Shown: piece after piece, positions 12,014 to 23,770 of the stretch | Layout of the letters: each line of letters begins with the position of its first letter | Numbering within the stretch: the first letter of the stretch is position 1 | From: Elusimicrobia bacterium HGW-Elusimicrobia-3 | Lineage (GTDB): Bacteria; Elusimicrobiota; Elusimicrobia; Elusimicrobiales; UBA9959 | DNA: 62,449 bases | Reading direction: 5' to 3' | Assembly (NCBI GenBank): GCA_002840355.1 | Contig: PHAL01000017.1 | Location: forward strand, 1 to 62,449 | Position numbers and translations under genes: made by a program | Notes under the pieces: generated by a model | Database searches by the model: none | Told to the model about the DNA's origin: nothing | The model's input: only the letters and a program-made list of their open reading frames with translations

Positions 12014-13431
12014 TTCTCCCCCTTCCGGCCGCCCGCCCTGGCCGCGGGGCAGTAGACCGGCACCACGAAGCTGATCTCGGTGCCGCGGCCCGGCTCGGAC
12101 TTGACGTCCAGGAACGCCGCGTGCCGGTCGGCCGCCAGCTTGCAGAAAGCCAGGCCCAGGCCCAGGTTCCTGGGGCTGCGGGACATGGTGCTGTATTTCT
12201 TGAAGATCTCCTGGCGGAAAGTGTCCGGGATGCCTTCCCCCTCGTCGCTGACGTAGATGGAAACGCGGTCGGCGTCGCGCAGCCTGGCGCCCAGCTTGAT
12301 CTTGCCGCCCTCGGGGGTGTACTGGATGGCGTTGAGGACCAGGTTGCCGACCACGCGGCGTATCAGGTCTGCGTCGCCGAAGATCCAGCAGCCGGCCAGG
12401 TCGGGGCTTACCGCGTATTCCCAGCGCTTTCCCGCGGCCGCCACCGAGGCCTCGTTCTCCGGCGCGCAGCCGTTGAGGAAGGTCTGCAGGTCTATGCGCT
12501 CCCGCTCCGGCTGGTACTGCGGGTTGTTGAGCTTGGCGGTGTTGAGCACGTCGGAGATCATCTTGGTCAGCAGCGCCAGTGAGGACCTGGCGATGGAGGA
12601 GAGGCTCTCTATCTGCCGCTTGTCGTAGCTGCGGCGGTCGTCTTCGTTGAGGAGCAGGTCCAGGGACGCCTTGAGGGCGGTCACGGGCTGCTTGAGATCG
12701 TGCACCGTCATCTCGAAGAAGTCGTTCTTCATGGCGTCCGATTCTTTGCGCCTGCCCTCTTCCTCCCTGAGCCGGCCGTGCAGCGTCTTTAGCGTGCGGG
12801 CGATGGAGCCGGTATCCGTGCCCAGCGCGCCGCTAGGCAGCTCGGGCAGCTTCTCCGAGTTGACGTTCTCGGCGAGGTCGAGCAGCCAGTTAAGCTCCTT
12901 GCCCAGCTTGATGGAGAGCGCCCAGGCGGCCAGGGTTATGAACGCGGTGAAGATCACGCCTATCAGCGTTCCCCGCCACGCCAGGTTCGCCGCCGCCTCG
13001 TCCACGCCCACCACGGAGACGCCCAGCCGGACTTCGCCCACCACCTCGCCGTCCGCCACTATCTCCCTGCCCGTGTCGAAGACTTCGTCGCCGGGATGAA
13101 AAACGTCCGGGTCCCGGCTCTTGCCGTTCATTTTCAGGCCGCTCTCGGTCATCTTGTAGATAACGGCCCCTTTCGCGTCGGTGACCTGCAGGTAACTGAT
13201 GTACTTGAAGCGGTCGAAGCTCTGCAGTATTTCCTTGAGCCGCTGCGTGTTGCCGGTTTTGAGGTAATGGGAGGACATCTCCGAGATGAAGTCCGAGAGA
13301 TAGTCGGTCCTGTCCTGCGTGCGCTCCAGCATGGCCTGGCGCAGGCCCAGCGTACGCTCCGCCACCATCACCAGGGAGAAGGTCAGGCTCAGGGCCGACA
13401 GCGCTATCAGCAGTTTCACGCGTAGTTTCAT
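12010..13431 (-). CDS. Membrane sensor histidine kinase in the otsAB-treT operon
   Basis: 473 residues. TM1 (about 7-26), an extracytoplasmic sensing domain (27-150), TM2 (153-173), a linker with coiled-coil character, a HisKA domain with H-box VHDLKQPVTAL (phosphoacceptor His244), and an HATPase domain with N-box NLVLNAIQYTP, DEGEGIP and GLGLAFC. It therefore looks fully active. It lies between otsB and DUF5752 with ATGA overlaps at both ends, so it is produced with the trehalose enzymes. There is no response regulator in the operon; candidates are the NarL-type gene at 9365 or an unlinked one. The periplasmic domain's ligand cannot be read from sequence. Confidence 0.9.
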   Translation of the reverse strand: MKLRVKLLIALSALSLTFSLVMVAERTLGLRQAMLERTQDRTDYLSDFISEMSSHYLKTGNTQRLKEILQSFDRFKYISYLQVTDAKGAVIYKMTESGLKMNGKSRDPDVFHPGDEVFDTGREIVADGEVVGEVRLGVSVVGVDEAAANLAWRGTLIGVIFTAFITLAAWALSIKLGKELNWLLDLAENVNSEKLPELPSGALGTDTGSIARTLKTLHGRLREEEGRRKESDAMKNDFFEMTVHDLKQPVTALKASLDLLLNEDDRRSYDKRQIESLSSIARSSLALLTKMISDVLNTAKLNNPQYQPERERIDLQTFLNGCAPENEASVAAAGKRWEYAVSPDLAGCWIFGDADLIRRVVGNLVLNAIQYTPEGGKIKLGARLRDADRVSIYVSDEGEGIPDTFRQEIFKKYSTMSRSPRNLGLGLAFCKLAADRHAAFLDVKSEPGRGTEISFVVPVYCPAARAGGRKGEK

Positions 13432-14204
13432 TTTTGTCTCCTAGAAGCTGCAATGAATCTCAGCAGCCGCAATACCTCGGCCTGGGCGGCTACGTAGTAG
13501 AGCGCCGCCGAGCCGGCCCGGCGCCCTACCCGCACCGTAACCCCGCTGGCGGCCAGCGCGGTGAACATGTCCTCGTCGGTAAGATCGTCGCCTACCGCTA
13601 TCGCGGCCGCCGCCGAAAGCTTTTTGGCCAGCCGCAGCACCGCGTCCCCCTTGTGCGGCGCCCCCTCCGGGCGCAGTTCGAAGATCTTGTGGCCCCGGGT
13701 CCAGCGCAGGCCGTCGCTCCCGGCCGCCCCCAGCGCCCGCATGCGCGCGAAAAAGCCGGCCCGGTACGCGGGCTTGAGGTTGCGGTAGTGGACGCTGACG
13801 GAGAAGACTTTGTCTTCCACCAGCACCCCGGTGCCTTCCGGGAAGCGCTCGCGCAGGTCGGCCGCGGCCGCGGCCAGCCGGCGGCGGACGCGGGCCGCGC
13901 CTGCGTCGCGCCAGGCCAGTCCGGGGCCCTGTATCTCCATGCCGTGGTTGCCGCCGTAGTAAAGCCCGGGGATCCCCACCAGCCTGCGCACGTTGGGCAG
14001 GGCTCGGCCGCTGAGGATGAAGACGCCTACCCCGGGGCGCGCCGCCAGCGCGCGCAGGGCGGCGCGGAACTCCGGGCGCAGCCGGGCCTGCCCGGGGGTT
14101 TCGGCCAGCGCGGCCAGCGTGCCGTCGAAGTCGAGCGTCACCAGCAGCCTGCCGGCCGCCAGCCAGCCCGCTATCTCCTGCGCGTGTTTCCAGAAAGCCC
14201 GCAC
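13428..14204 (-). CDS. otsB: Trehalose-6-phosphate phosphatase OtsB
   Basis: 258 residues, HAD superfamily. It dephosphorylates trehalose-6-phosphate to trehalose. Motif I LDFDGTL has Asp25 and Asp27; SGR (motif II region) follows at about 64-66, the GGNHGMEI block is typical of OtsB, and VGDDLTDEDMF gives motif IV acids. Length is normal. It begins one base after the otsA stop and overlaps the kinase gene by 4 bases. Its partner OtsA is directly upstream. Confidence 0.93.
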   Translation of the reverse strand: MRAFWKHAQEIAGWLAAGRLLVTLDFDGTLAALAETPGQARLRPEFRAALRALAARPGVGVFILSGRALPNVRRLVGIPGLYYGGNHGMEIQGPGLAWRDAGAARVRRRLAAAAADLRERFPEGTGVLVEDKVFSVSVHYRNLKPAYRAGFFARMRALGAAGSDGLRWTRGHKIFELRPEGAPHKGDAVLRLAKKLSAAAAIAVGDDLTDEDMFTALAASGVTVRVGRRAGSAALYYVAAQAEVLRLLRFIAASRRQK

Positions 14205-14205
14205 G

Positions 14206-16449
<2,244 letters not shown>

Positions 16450-16470
16450 GTCGGTCCTTATCCGCGCTGT

Positions 16471-17493
16471 TTATTTCCCGAACTGGTAGGACACGTAAAG
16501 ATTGGCCGCGTACAGCGCCGCCAGTATCAGCGACGCCACGCTCAGGCGTTTGAGGTGGTGCTTGCTCTCCACCGCCAGCGCGCCGAGGGCTATGACCTGC
16601 ATTATGACCGCCAGGCCGGCCATCACCATCGTGGACAGGGCGTCGCCGAAGGAGGCGCCGGTGAAGATGCGGTTCCCGACCAGCAGGCTGGCGGCGGCCA
16701 GCACCACCAGCACGAAGGCGTTGGCTCCCAGTACATTGCCCACGGCCAGGTCGTATTCCTTCTGGCGGGCGCAGGCGAGGGCGTTGGTGATCTCGGGCAG
16801 GCTGGTGACGATGCCGAGCATCGTGGCCCCCGCGAAAGTGGCGGCCAGGCCGTAATGGTCGCTGAGCCTGTGCACGGCGCTGCCCAGGTACATGGCCGCT
16901 ACTACGATGATCCCGGCCGTCAAAGCGTAGGCCGCCAGGATCCCCCACATGGGGAGGCCGGAGAAGACCGTGGGCACGACCATTTCCTTGTCGAAGGACT
17001 GCCTGGCCATGCGGAAAAGAACGAACTGGCCTACTGCGTAGAGAGCTATGATGCCGGCCGGGGCCGCCAGCAGGAACAGCGGGGAAATGGTTATGCCGCC
17101 CGTGCCGGCGGCCATGCCCAGCGCCAGGCCCGCCATCAGCACGCCCAGCAGCGCCGTTCCCAGCAGGCCGGTGGCCAGGTGGCTTTTGGAGATCTTGCCG
17201 CCGTAGAGCGGTTCGGGGACGGCCACGTCCACCAGGACGAGTATGAAAATGTTGAAAATGATGCTGCCCAGTATGCCGCCGAGGGCCAGGCCGTAGGCCC
17301 CTTCCAGCGTTACGGTGACGGTCGTGACCATCTCCGGCAGCGTGGTGGCGAAGGAGAGCAGTACGGCCCCGGCCCAGGCCCGGCCCAGCCCCAGCCTCTC
17401 GCCGAGCTCGCCGCTGATCCTGCCGATGGCTATCCCGGCTCCCACCACGAACAGCGCGGAGACCGCGAAAATTATCCAGTCGTTTGTCGGCAT
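16471..17493 (-). CDS. Calcium/sodium antiporter family protein (CaCA, YrbG-like)
   Basis: 340 residues from the ATG at 17493, chosen because GGGGGGAA lies just before it; an in-frame start at 17532 is less likely. About ten membrane segments in two inverted halves. Both alpha-repeat motifs are seen: SFATTLPEMVTTV with GGILGSIIFN in the first half and GIVTSLPEITNAL with GNVLGANAF in the second; the first has GG where GN is usual. The family exchanges Ca2+ (or another cation) for Na+ or H+. It heads the operon otsA-otsB-kinase-DUF5752-treT, linking ion balance with trehalose synthesis. Ion specificity is not readable. Confidence 0.87.
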   Translation of the reverse strand: MPTNDWIIFAVSALFVVGAGIAIGRISGELGERLGLGRAWAGAVLLSFATTLPEMVTTVTVTLEGAYGLALGGILGSIIFNIFILVLVDVAVPEPLYGGKISKSHLATGLLGTALLGVLMAGLALGMAAGTGGITISPLFLLAAPAGIIALYAVGQFVLFRMARQSFDKEMVVPTVFSGLPMWGILAAYALTAGIIVVAAMYLGSAVHRLSDHYGLAATFAGATMLGIVTSLPEITNALACARQKEYDLAVGNVLGANAFVLVVLAAASLLVGNRIFTGASFGDALSTMVMAGLAVIMQVIALGALAVESKHHLKRLSVASLILAALYAANLYVSYQFGK

Positions 17494-17604
17494 ATTTCCC
17501 CCCGGAACGGCGGCGACAGCCCCGTAAAACACAGCCGCCTTCCGGCATTGACCGGAATGGCGGCCCGACCATTCCCAACCTCCGGAGGCTGCTCCGGACC
17601 CATT
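17494..17604 (-). promoter_or_regulatory. Structured leader before the antiporter-otsA operon
   Basis: About 110 bases between the predicted start of transcription and the ATG at 17493. Three inverted repeats: TCCGGAG/CTCCGGA (17581-17598); GGAATGG/CCATTCC (17569-17575 with 17554-17560); and an 11-pair stem with one bulge (17535-17545 with 17552-17563). The second and third share bases 17554-17560, so they exclude each other, as in riboswitches or attenuators. I could not match it to a known class. Confidence 0.4.
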
Positions 17605-17610
17605 GGGGCT

Positions 17611-17616
17611 ATTCTA
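17611..17616 (-). promoter_or_regulatory. Predicted -10 box of the antiporter-otsA operon
   Basis: TAGAAT on the minus strand in an AT-richer patch shared with the divergent gene at 17680. No clear -35 hexamer. The predicted start near 17604 leaves the structured leader described separately. Confidence 0.4.
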
Positions 17617-17661
17617 ACATTTTACCCCGGAAGCCGGAAGCCGTTTTCCCCTTGTAATTTG

Positions 17662-17667
17662 TATAAT
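17662..17667 (+). promoter_or_regulatory. Predicted -10 box of the CPA antiporter gene
   Basis: A perfect TATAAT 12 bases before the ATG at 17680, with no Shine-Dalgarno between them, so the message would have only about 5 leader bases. Confidence 0.5.
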
Positions 17668-17679
17668 TAATCCACCCTC

Positions 17680-18891
17680 ATGAACACCGAGATCATACTG
17701 GTCGTCATCAGTTCCATCGTGCTCGTCTCCTACCTCTTCGACATGTTCTCGGGGCGCACGCGTCTGCCTTCGGTGGTGCTGCTCATCCTCTCCGGCCTGG
17801 CGCTGCGCCTGCTCTCCGACTGGACCGGCTACGCTATCCCCTACCTGGGCTACGTGCTCGCGCCCCTGGGCACGGTAGGCCTGATACTGATAGTGCTGGA
17901 GGCCGGCCTGGACCTGGAACTGAACCTGGAAAAAGCTTCGCTGATCCGCAAAAGCCTGCTCTCGGCGGCGGCGGGGCTGGGGCTCTGTCTGGCCGGCATC
18001 TCCGGCGTTTACATGCTGCTCTTCGAGGTCCCGGCCCGGGTCGCGCTGCTCAACGCCCTGCCGCTGGCCATCATCAGCAGCGCCGTCGCTATCCCGGGCG
18101 CCAGGCTGTTCTCGGAAGCCCGGCGCGAATTCATCACCTACGAGAGTTCCTTTTCCGACATCCTGGGCATTTTGGTCTTCAACTACCTGGCGCTCAACGC
18201 CTCGTTCGGGGCCGGGGCTTTCTTTTCTTTCGGTTTCGAGGTCTTCGTCACGGTGCTGCTCTCCCTCTTCTTCTCGCTGGGCCTGACCGCCCTGGTGGAG
18301 CGGATCGACCACCAGGTCAAGCACCTGCCGGTCTTCGCCATCCTGCTGCTGGTCTACGCGACGGCCAAACTGATGCACTATTCGCCGCTGATCCTGGTGC
18401 TGGTGTTCGGGCTCTTCCTCAACAATATCACCCTGTTCATCCGGGGTAATATGCGTTTGTATTTCAGTCTAGACAAGATAGGGACGGAGGTGCGCCTGTT
18501 CAAAAGCGTCATCTCCGAGACGACGTTCGTGATCAAGACCTTCTTCTTCGTGCTGCTGGGGTATACGGCGGATATTCCCAGGCTTCTCGACCGGTCCGCG
18601 CTGGCCGTAGTGCTGCCGGTGCTGCTGCTCATTTACGCGTCCAGGGTGCTTTCGCTGCGCCTGCTCTGGCCGGCGCCCACGGCCGCCGCGCTGACCTACG
18701 TGGCCCCGCGCGGACTGATAACGATACTGCTTTTCATGGGTATTCCCGACGAGCTGCGCATCAGGCTGCTGCCCGACAGCGTGCTGCTCTGGACGATACT
18801 GCTGACGGCGCTGGTGCTGACCTGGGGCGTCTTCAAGCACGCCGGGGACGCGGAGCCGCCCCCCCTCCCCGCCCGGGCCGACCAGGCCTGA
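17680..18891 (+). CDS. Monovalent cation:proton antiporter (CPA family)
   Basis: 403 residues with about 11-12 membrane segments and a short hydrophilic tail. The pattern is that of NhaP/Kef-type Na+/H+ or K+/H+ exchangers: a helix near 75-85 with LEAGLDLE, the unwound-helix region IPGARLF, an ESSFSDILGI motif (about 155-164; the usual form is ESLFND), and a GLITILLF region near 349. The Asp of the S-D pair is kept; the Asn before it is Ser, which bears on electrogenicity in this family. Divergent from the Ca2+/Na+-type antiporter operon and probably part of the same ion/osmotic island. Cation specificity unknown. Confidence 0.85.
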   Translation: MNTEIILVVISSIVLVSYLFDMFSGRTRLPSVVLLILSGLALRLLSDWTGYAIPYLGYVLAPLGTVGLILIVLEAGLDLELNLEKASLIRKSLLSAAAGLGLCLAGISGVYMLLFEVPARVALLNALPLAIISSAVAIPGARLFSEARREFITYESSFSDILGILVFNYLALNASFGAGAFFSFGFEVFVTVLLSLFFSLGLTALVERIDHQVKHLPVFAILLLVYATAKLMHYSPLILVLVFGLFLNNITLFIRGNMRLYFSLDKIGTEVRLFKSVISETTFVIKTFFFVLLGYTADIPRLLDRSALAVVLPVLLLIYASRVLSLRLLWPAPTAAALTYVAPRGLITILLFMGIPDELRIRLLPDSVLLWTILLTALVLTWGVFKHAGDAEPPPLPARADQA

Positions 18892-18898
18892 AAACAGG

Positions 18899-18923
18899 AA
18901 AGCCCGGTCAGCCGGGCTTTTTT
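18899..18923 (+). terminator. Rho-independent terminator after the CPA antiporter
   Basis: AAAGCCCGG and its complement CCGGGCTTT with a short loop, followed by a run of T, 8 bases after the stop at 18891. It sits between convergent genes and may also end the minus-strand operon. Confidence 0.8.
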
Positions 18924-20145
18924 ATTTCGCGGTCTGCGCGCCCCGTTCCTTCTCCCGGGCCAGGCGCTCCAGCAGGAAGGCCCGTACGTTCCCCTTATGC
19001 GGGCGCAGCAGCGCCGGGGTGAGAACAATGTCCGGGACGGCCAGGGCCGCCGGTTCCGTGGCGCGCGAGGACACGCCGATCTCCAGGCCGCTGTGCGGCA
19101 GCGTGAAAGTTTCCGGCGGGCGGTAAGCGTCCCGCGGGCCGCCGCTCTCCTCGCCCAGCAGTTCCGCGGCGCCCAGCGCGCGCAGGCGCGCGGCAAGCAG
19201 CGCGGCGGCATTGGCGGTGCCCGGGCCTATCAGCAGCTTGACCCGCCCTTTGAAGATCTCGTCCTGCTCCCTGGCCGGCGAACCGGCCCCGGCGGCCAGG
19301 TAAGCCAGCAGGTAGGAGGCGGCGCGGGGATCGGTGCCGGCGTTGCGGCGCAGGTCCAGCACCAGGGCGCCCACGCGCTGGCGCCGCAGCTGGGCGAAGA
19401 CCGCGTCGCAGGCCCTGCGCCAGGCCCTGTTAAAGTCTGCTCCGGGCAGGTCCACCCAGGCCACGCCGCGCGATACCAGCAGTTTTGGTCGGGCCTCTTC
19501 CTGCGCGCCGGCGAGGCGGCGGAATTCCCAGGCCGAAACCAGCGGCGTCTCTTTTACCCGTACTTTGCCGTCGGGCGTGCTGAACCGCAGCCGCACGGCC
19601 GGTTTCCCCTCCAGCAGCCCTGAAATGTCCCACCAGAAGCCTTGCTCCGCGCAGAAAGCCGCCCGGCGGTAGCGGCCGTCGGAGGCGGAGACCCGCTCGA
19701 GCAGCGGCGCGATGAAAGTTTCGAACGGTACTCCGTCGATGGCGGCCAGTTCGGCACCGGCCAGCTCCCCGTCCGCGGCCGCGTCGATCACGAACCTGCC
19801 CAGCCTGTAGTCCACGGTGAAGGGCGGGTACTTCAGCTCCGGGTCCTTCCACTTGCGCCGCGGCCGCCAGAGCGGGCGGGTATTGGCGTCCCCGAGCCCC
19901 GCGCCGGCTTTGTAGAGCAGGTAGGCCAGGTCCCTGACCGTGAGTCGTTCGAACTCGTCGAGGCGCAGGCCCGCCTCCTCGTGCGCGGCATGACGGAGGC
20001 CGTCCCAGCGTTCGGGCGTCAGTCCGGCGCGCGGCAGCGGGTGCGCTTTGTCTATTTTGACGAAGAAGGCGTCGATGTCGGCGGCGGCCTCGCGGCGGGT
20101 GAGGCGCTCTTTCTGCAGGTAGGGCGAGTTCAGGACGGCGCTCAC
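18922..20145 (-). CDS. S41-like peptidase fold protein without the catalytic serine
   Basis: 407 residues, start GTG, no signal peptide or membrane segment. The C-terminal part has the layout of C-terminal-processing peptidases: GALVLDLRRNAGTDPRAASY, then KLLIGPGTANAAAL, then AAELLGEESGG. In active S41 enzymes the second block reads roughly GTFSSA with the nucleophile Ser; here it is Ala-Asn-Ala. No PDZ domain is obvious, though residues about 110-160 may form one. It may be a binding protein or pseudo-enzyme. It begins 3 bases after pgi without a ribosome site, so it is probably coupled. Function unknown. Confidence 0.6.
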   Translation of the reverse strand: MSAVLNSPYLQKERLTRREAAADIDAFFVKIDKAHPLPRAGLTPERWDGLRHAAHEEAGLRLDEFERLTVRDLAYLLYKAGAGLGDANTRPLWRPRRKWKDPELKYPPFTVDYRLGRFVIDAAADGELAGAELAAIDGVPFETFIAPLLERVSASDGRYRRAAFCAEQGFWWDISGLLEGKPAVRLRFSTPDGKVRVKETPLVSAWEFRRLAGAQEEARPKLLVSRGVAWVDLPGADFNRAWRRACDAVFAQLRRQRVGALVLDLRRNAGTDPRAASYLLAYLAAGAGSPAREQDEIFKGRVKLLIGPGTANAAALLAARLRALGAAELLGEESGGPRDAYRPPETFTLPHSGLEIGVSSRATEPAALAVPDIVLTPALLRPHKGNVRAFLLERLAREKERGAQTAK

Positions 20146-20148
20146 CGT

Positions 20149-21777
<1,629 letters not shown>

Positions 21778-21787
21778 GGTTTTATCC

Positions 21788-22987
21788 TTATTTGTTCAGC
21801 GCGCGCTTGAATTCTCGGGTCAGCGCGGGCACCAGTTCGTTGACGTCGCCCACTATGCCATAAGTGGCCACCTTGAAGATAGGCGCGTCGGGATCCTTAT
21901 TGATGGCCACGATGGTCTTGGCCGATTGCATGCCTATCAAATGCTGGATCTGGCCTGAGATGCCGCAGGCGATATAGAGCTTGGGCACCACGGTCTTGCC
22001 GGTCTGCCCGACCTGGTGCGAGTAGCCTATCCAGTCGGCGTCCACGGCGCTGCGGCTGGCGCCCACGGCGCCGCCCAGCACTTTCGCCAGCTCCTCGAGT
22101 TGCGCGAAGTTCTCCTTGCCGCCCATGCCGCGGCCGCCGGCCACTATGATGTCGGCCTCGGAGATGTTCACCGTGCTGGCGAGCTCTTCCACCACTTCGA
22201 TCAATCTGGTCCTGGAGGCGAAGGTTTCCTCCGGGTAGACATTGCTGACTACTTCCACGCCGCGGCCGGGACGCACCGGCGCTTCCTGCATCACCTTGTG
22301 GCGCACGGTGGCCATCTGCGGCCGGTGGTTGGGCGCTATGATGGTGGCCATGATATTGCCGCCGAAGGCGGGGCGGGTCTGCAGCAGCAGGCGTTCCTTG
22401 GTGTCCACGTCGAGGCCGGTGCAGTCGGCCGTCAGGCCGGCGTTGGTCCTTATGGCCACGCGCGAGATGAGGCTGCGGCCGATGGTGGTGGCGCCGCAGA
22501 GCAGCGCCTCGGGCTTGTATTCCTCCACGAGCTTCACCAGCACGGCGGTATAAGGATCGTCCTGGTAGGCGGCGAGCGCCGGGTGGTCCACCAGGTAGAC
22601 CTTGTCGGCGCCGCGCTCGCCCAGCCGGCCGGCGGCGGTCTCCATGTCGTGGCCCAGCAGCACGGCGCAAAGCTTCACGCCCAGCTTGTCGGCCAGGCGG
22701 CGGCCTTCGCCGAGCAGTTCGAAAGAGATGCTCTGGATGACGCCTTTCTTCTGCTCGCAGAATACCCAGACGTCCTTGTAGGCGGACAGGTCCCGCTTGG
22801 GACCGGCGGACTTTTCCAGCTCTATCGCCGAGAACTTGCAGGCGGCCACGCAGGCGCCGCACAGCGTGCACTTGGCCATGTCTATGACCGCCTTGCGGTC
22901 GGCCATGTGTATGGCGCCGAAAGGGCAGGCCTTCACGCAGAGCGTGCAGCCGGTGCATTTGTCGAGCAGGATCCTGATGGAGGCCAT
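21788..22987 (-). CDS. etfA: Electron transfer flavoprotein alpha subunit with N-terminal 2[4Fe-4S] ferredoxin domain
   Basis: 399 residues from the ATG at 22987, which overlaps the etfB stop (TAATG) and has GGGAGG upstream; the frame extends further upstream but that is antisense-like sequence. Residues 1-60 hold two CxxCxxCxxxC clusters ([12 protein letters not shown] and [11 protein letters not shown]). The rest is EtfA: an N-terminal ETF domain and a C-terminal FAD domain with [14 protein letters not shown] and [11 protein letters not shown] fused ferredoxin is known from CarE of the electron-bifurcating caffeyl-CoA reductase, so this ETF may bifurcate or pass electrons to ferredoxin. Acts with EtfB and the acyl-CoA dehydrogenase just upstream. 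Confidence 0.93.
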   Translation of the reverse strand: MASIRILLDKCTGCTLCVKACPFGAIHMADRKAVIDMAKCTLCGACVAACKFSAIELEKSAGPKRDLSAYKDVWVFCEQKKGVIQSISFELLGEGRRLADKLGVKLCAVLLGHDMETAAGRLGERGADKVYLVDHPALAAYQDDPYTAVLVKLVEEYKPEALLCGATTIGRSLISRVAIRTNAGLTADCTGLDVDTKERLLLQTRPAFGGNIMATIIAPNHRPQMATVRHKVMQEAPVRPGRGVEVVSNVYPEETFASRTRLIEVVEELASTVNISEADIIVAGGRGMGGKENFAQLEELAKVLGGAVGASRSAVDADWIGYSHQVGQTGKTVVPKLYIACGISGQIQHLIGMQSAKTIVAINKDPDAPIFKVATYGIVGDVNELVPALTREFKRALNK

Positions 22988-23769
22988 TACACTACCTCCC
23001 CTTTGAGCAGCTCCACGAGTTCCCTGGCCACCTCGCCGGTGGCGCCGGAGATCATTTCCCCTCCCTTGCGGGGTTCCGGGGTGAAGATCTTGACTACGCG
23101 CGTGGGCGAGCCGTCCAGGCCCAGCGCGGCAGGGTCGGCGTCCAGGTCGGCGGCCGTCCATTTTACCAGCTTGGCCGACTTGGCGCGCATCATGCCCTTG
23201 AGCGACGGCATGCGGGGCGTGTTGATCTCTTTGACCACGGTGAACAGGCAGGGCAGCGGGACTTCCACCACGTCGTAGCCCTCCTCGGTCATGCGCTCCA
23301 CCCTCGCGCTCTTGTCGTTTATCTCCACGATCTTTTTCACGTAGGTGACCTGCGGAATATCCAGGTGCGTGGAAATGCCGGGCCCCACCTGGGCGGTATC
23401 CCCGTCGGAAGCCTGCTTGCCGCACAGCACCAAGTCGTAAGCGTCCAGTTTCTGGATGGCGCAGGCCAGCGTATAGGAAGTAGCCCAGGTATCCGAGCCC
23501 GCGAACTTGCGGTCGCTCACCAGCACGCCCTCGTCGCAGCCGAGGCCTATGGCCTCTTTCAGGGCGGTCTCGGCCTGGGGCGGCCCCATGGTCACGGCCG
23601 TCACCTTGCCGCCGCAGCGCTCCCTGATGCGCACCGCCTCTTCTATGGCGTAGGCGTCGAACGGGTTGATGACGCTCTCCACCCCGTCGCGAATAAGCGT
23701 ATTCGTGACCGGGTCGATCCTGACGTCGGTAGTATTGGGAACCTGTTTAATGCAGACGATTATGTTCAT
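22987..23769 (-). CDS. etfB: Electron transfer flavoprotein beta subunit
   Basis: 260 residues, normal length. The start MNIIVCIKQVPNT is typical, with the adenosine-binding region following and a GKQASDGDTAQVGP motif at about 120-135 resembling the variant found in bifurcating ETFs. It begins one base before the end of the gap after the dehydrogenase stop (23771) and its stop overlaps the etfA start. Pairs with EtfA to form the FAD-containing heterodimer. Confidence 0.94.
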   Translation of the reverse strand: MNIIVCIKQVPNTTDVRIDPVTNTLIRDGVESVINPFDAYAIEEAVRIRERCGGKVTAVTMGPPQAETALKEAIGLGCDEGVLVSDRKFAGSDTWATSYTLACAIQKLDAYDLVLCGKQASDGDTAQVGPGISTHLDIPQVTYVKKIVEINDKSARVERMTEEGYDVVEVPLPCLFTVVKEINTPRMPSLKGMMRAKSAKLVKWTAADLDADPAALGLDGSPTRVVKIFTPEPRKGGEMISGATGEVARELVELLKGEVV

Positions 23770-23770
23770 G

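Noticed and set aside
22988-23425. N-terminal extension of etfA
   Set aside because: The frame is open upstream but reads etfB out of frame; the ATG at 22987 with GGGAGG and a TAATG overlap is far better.
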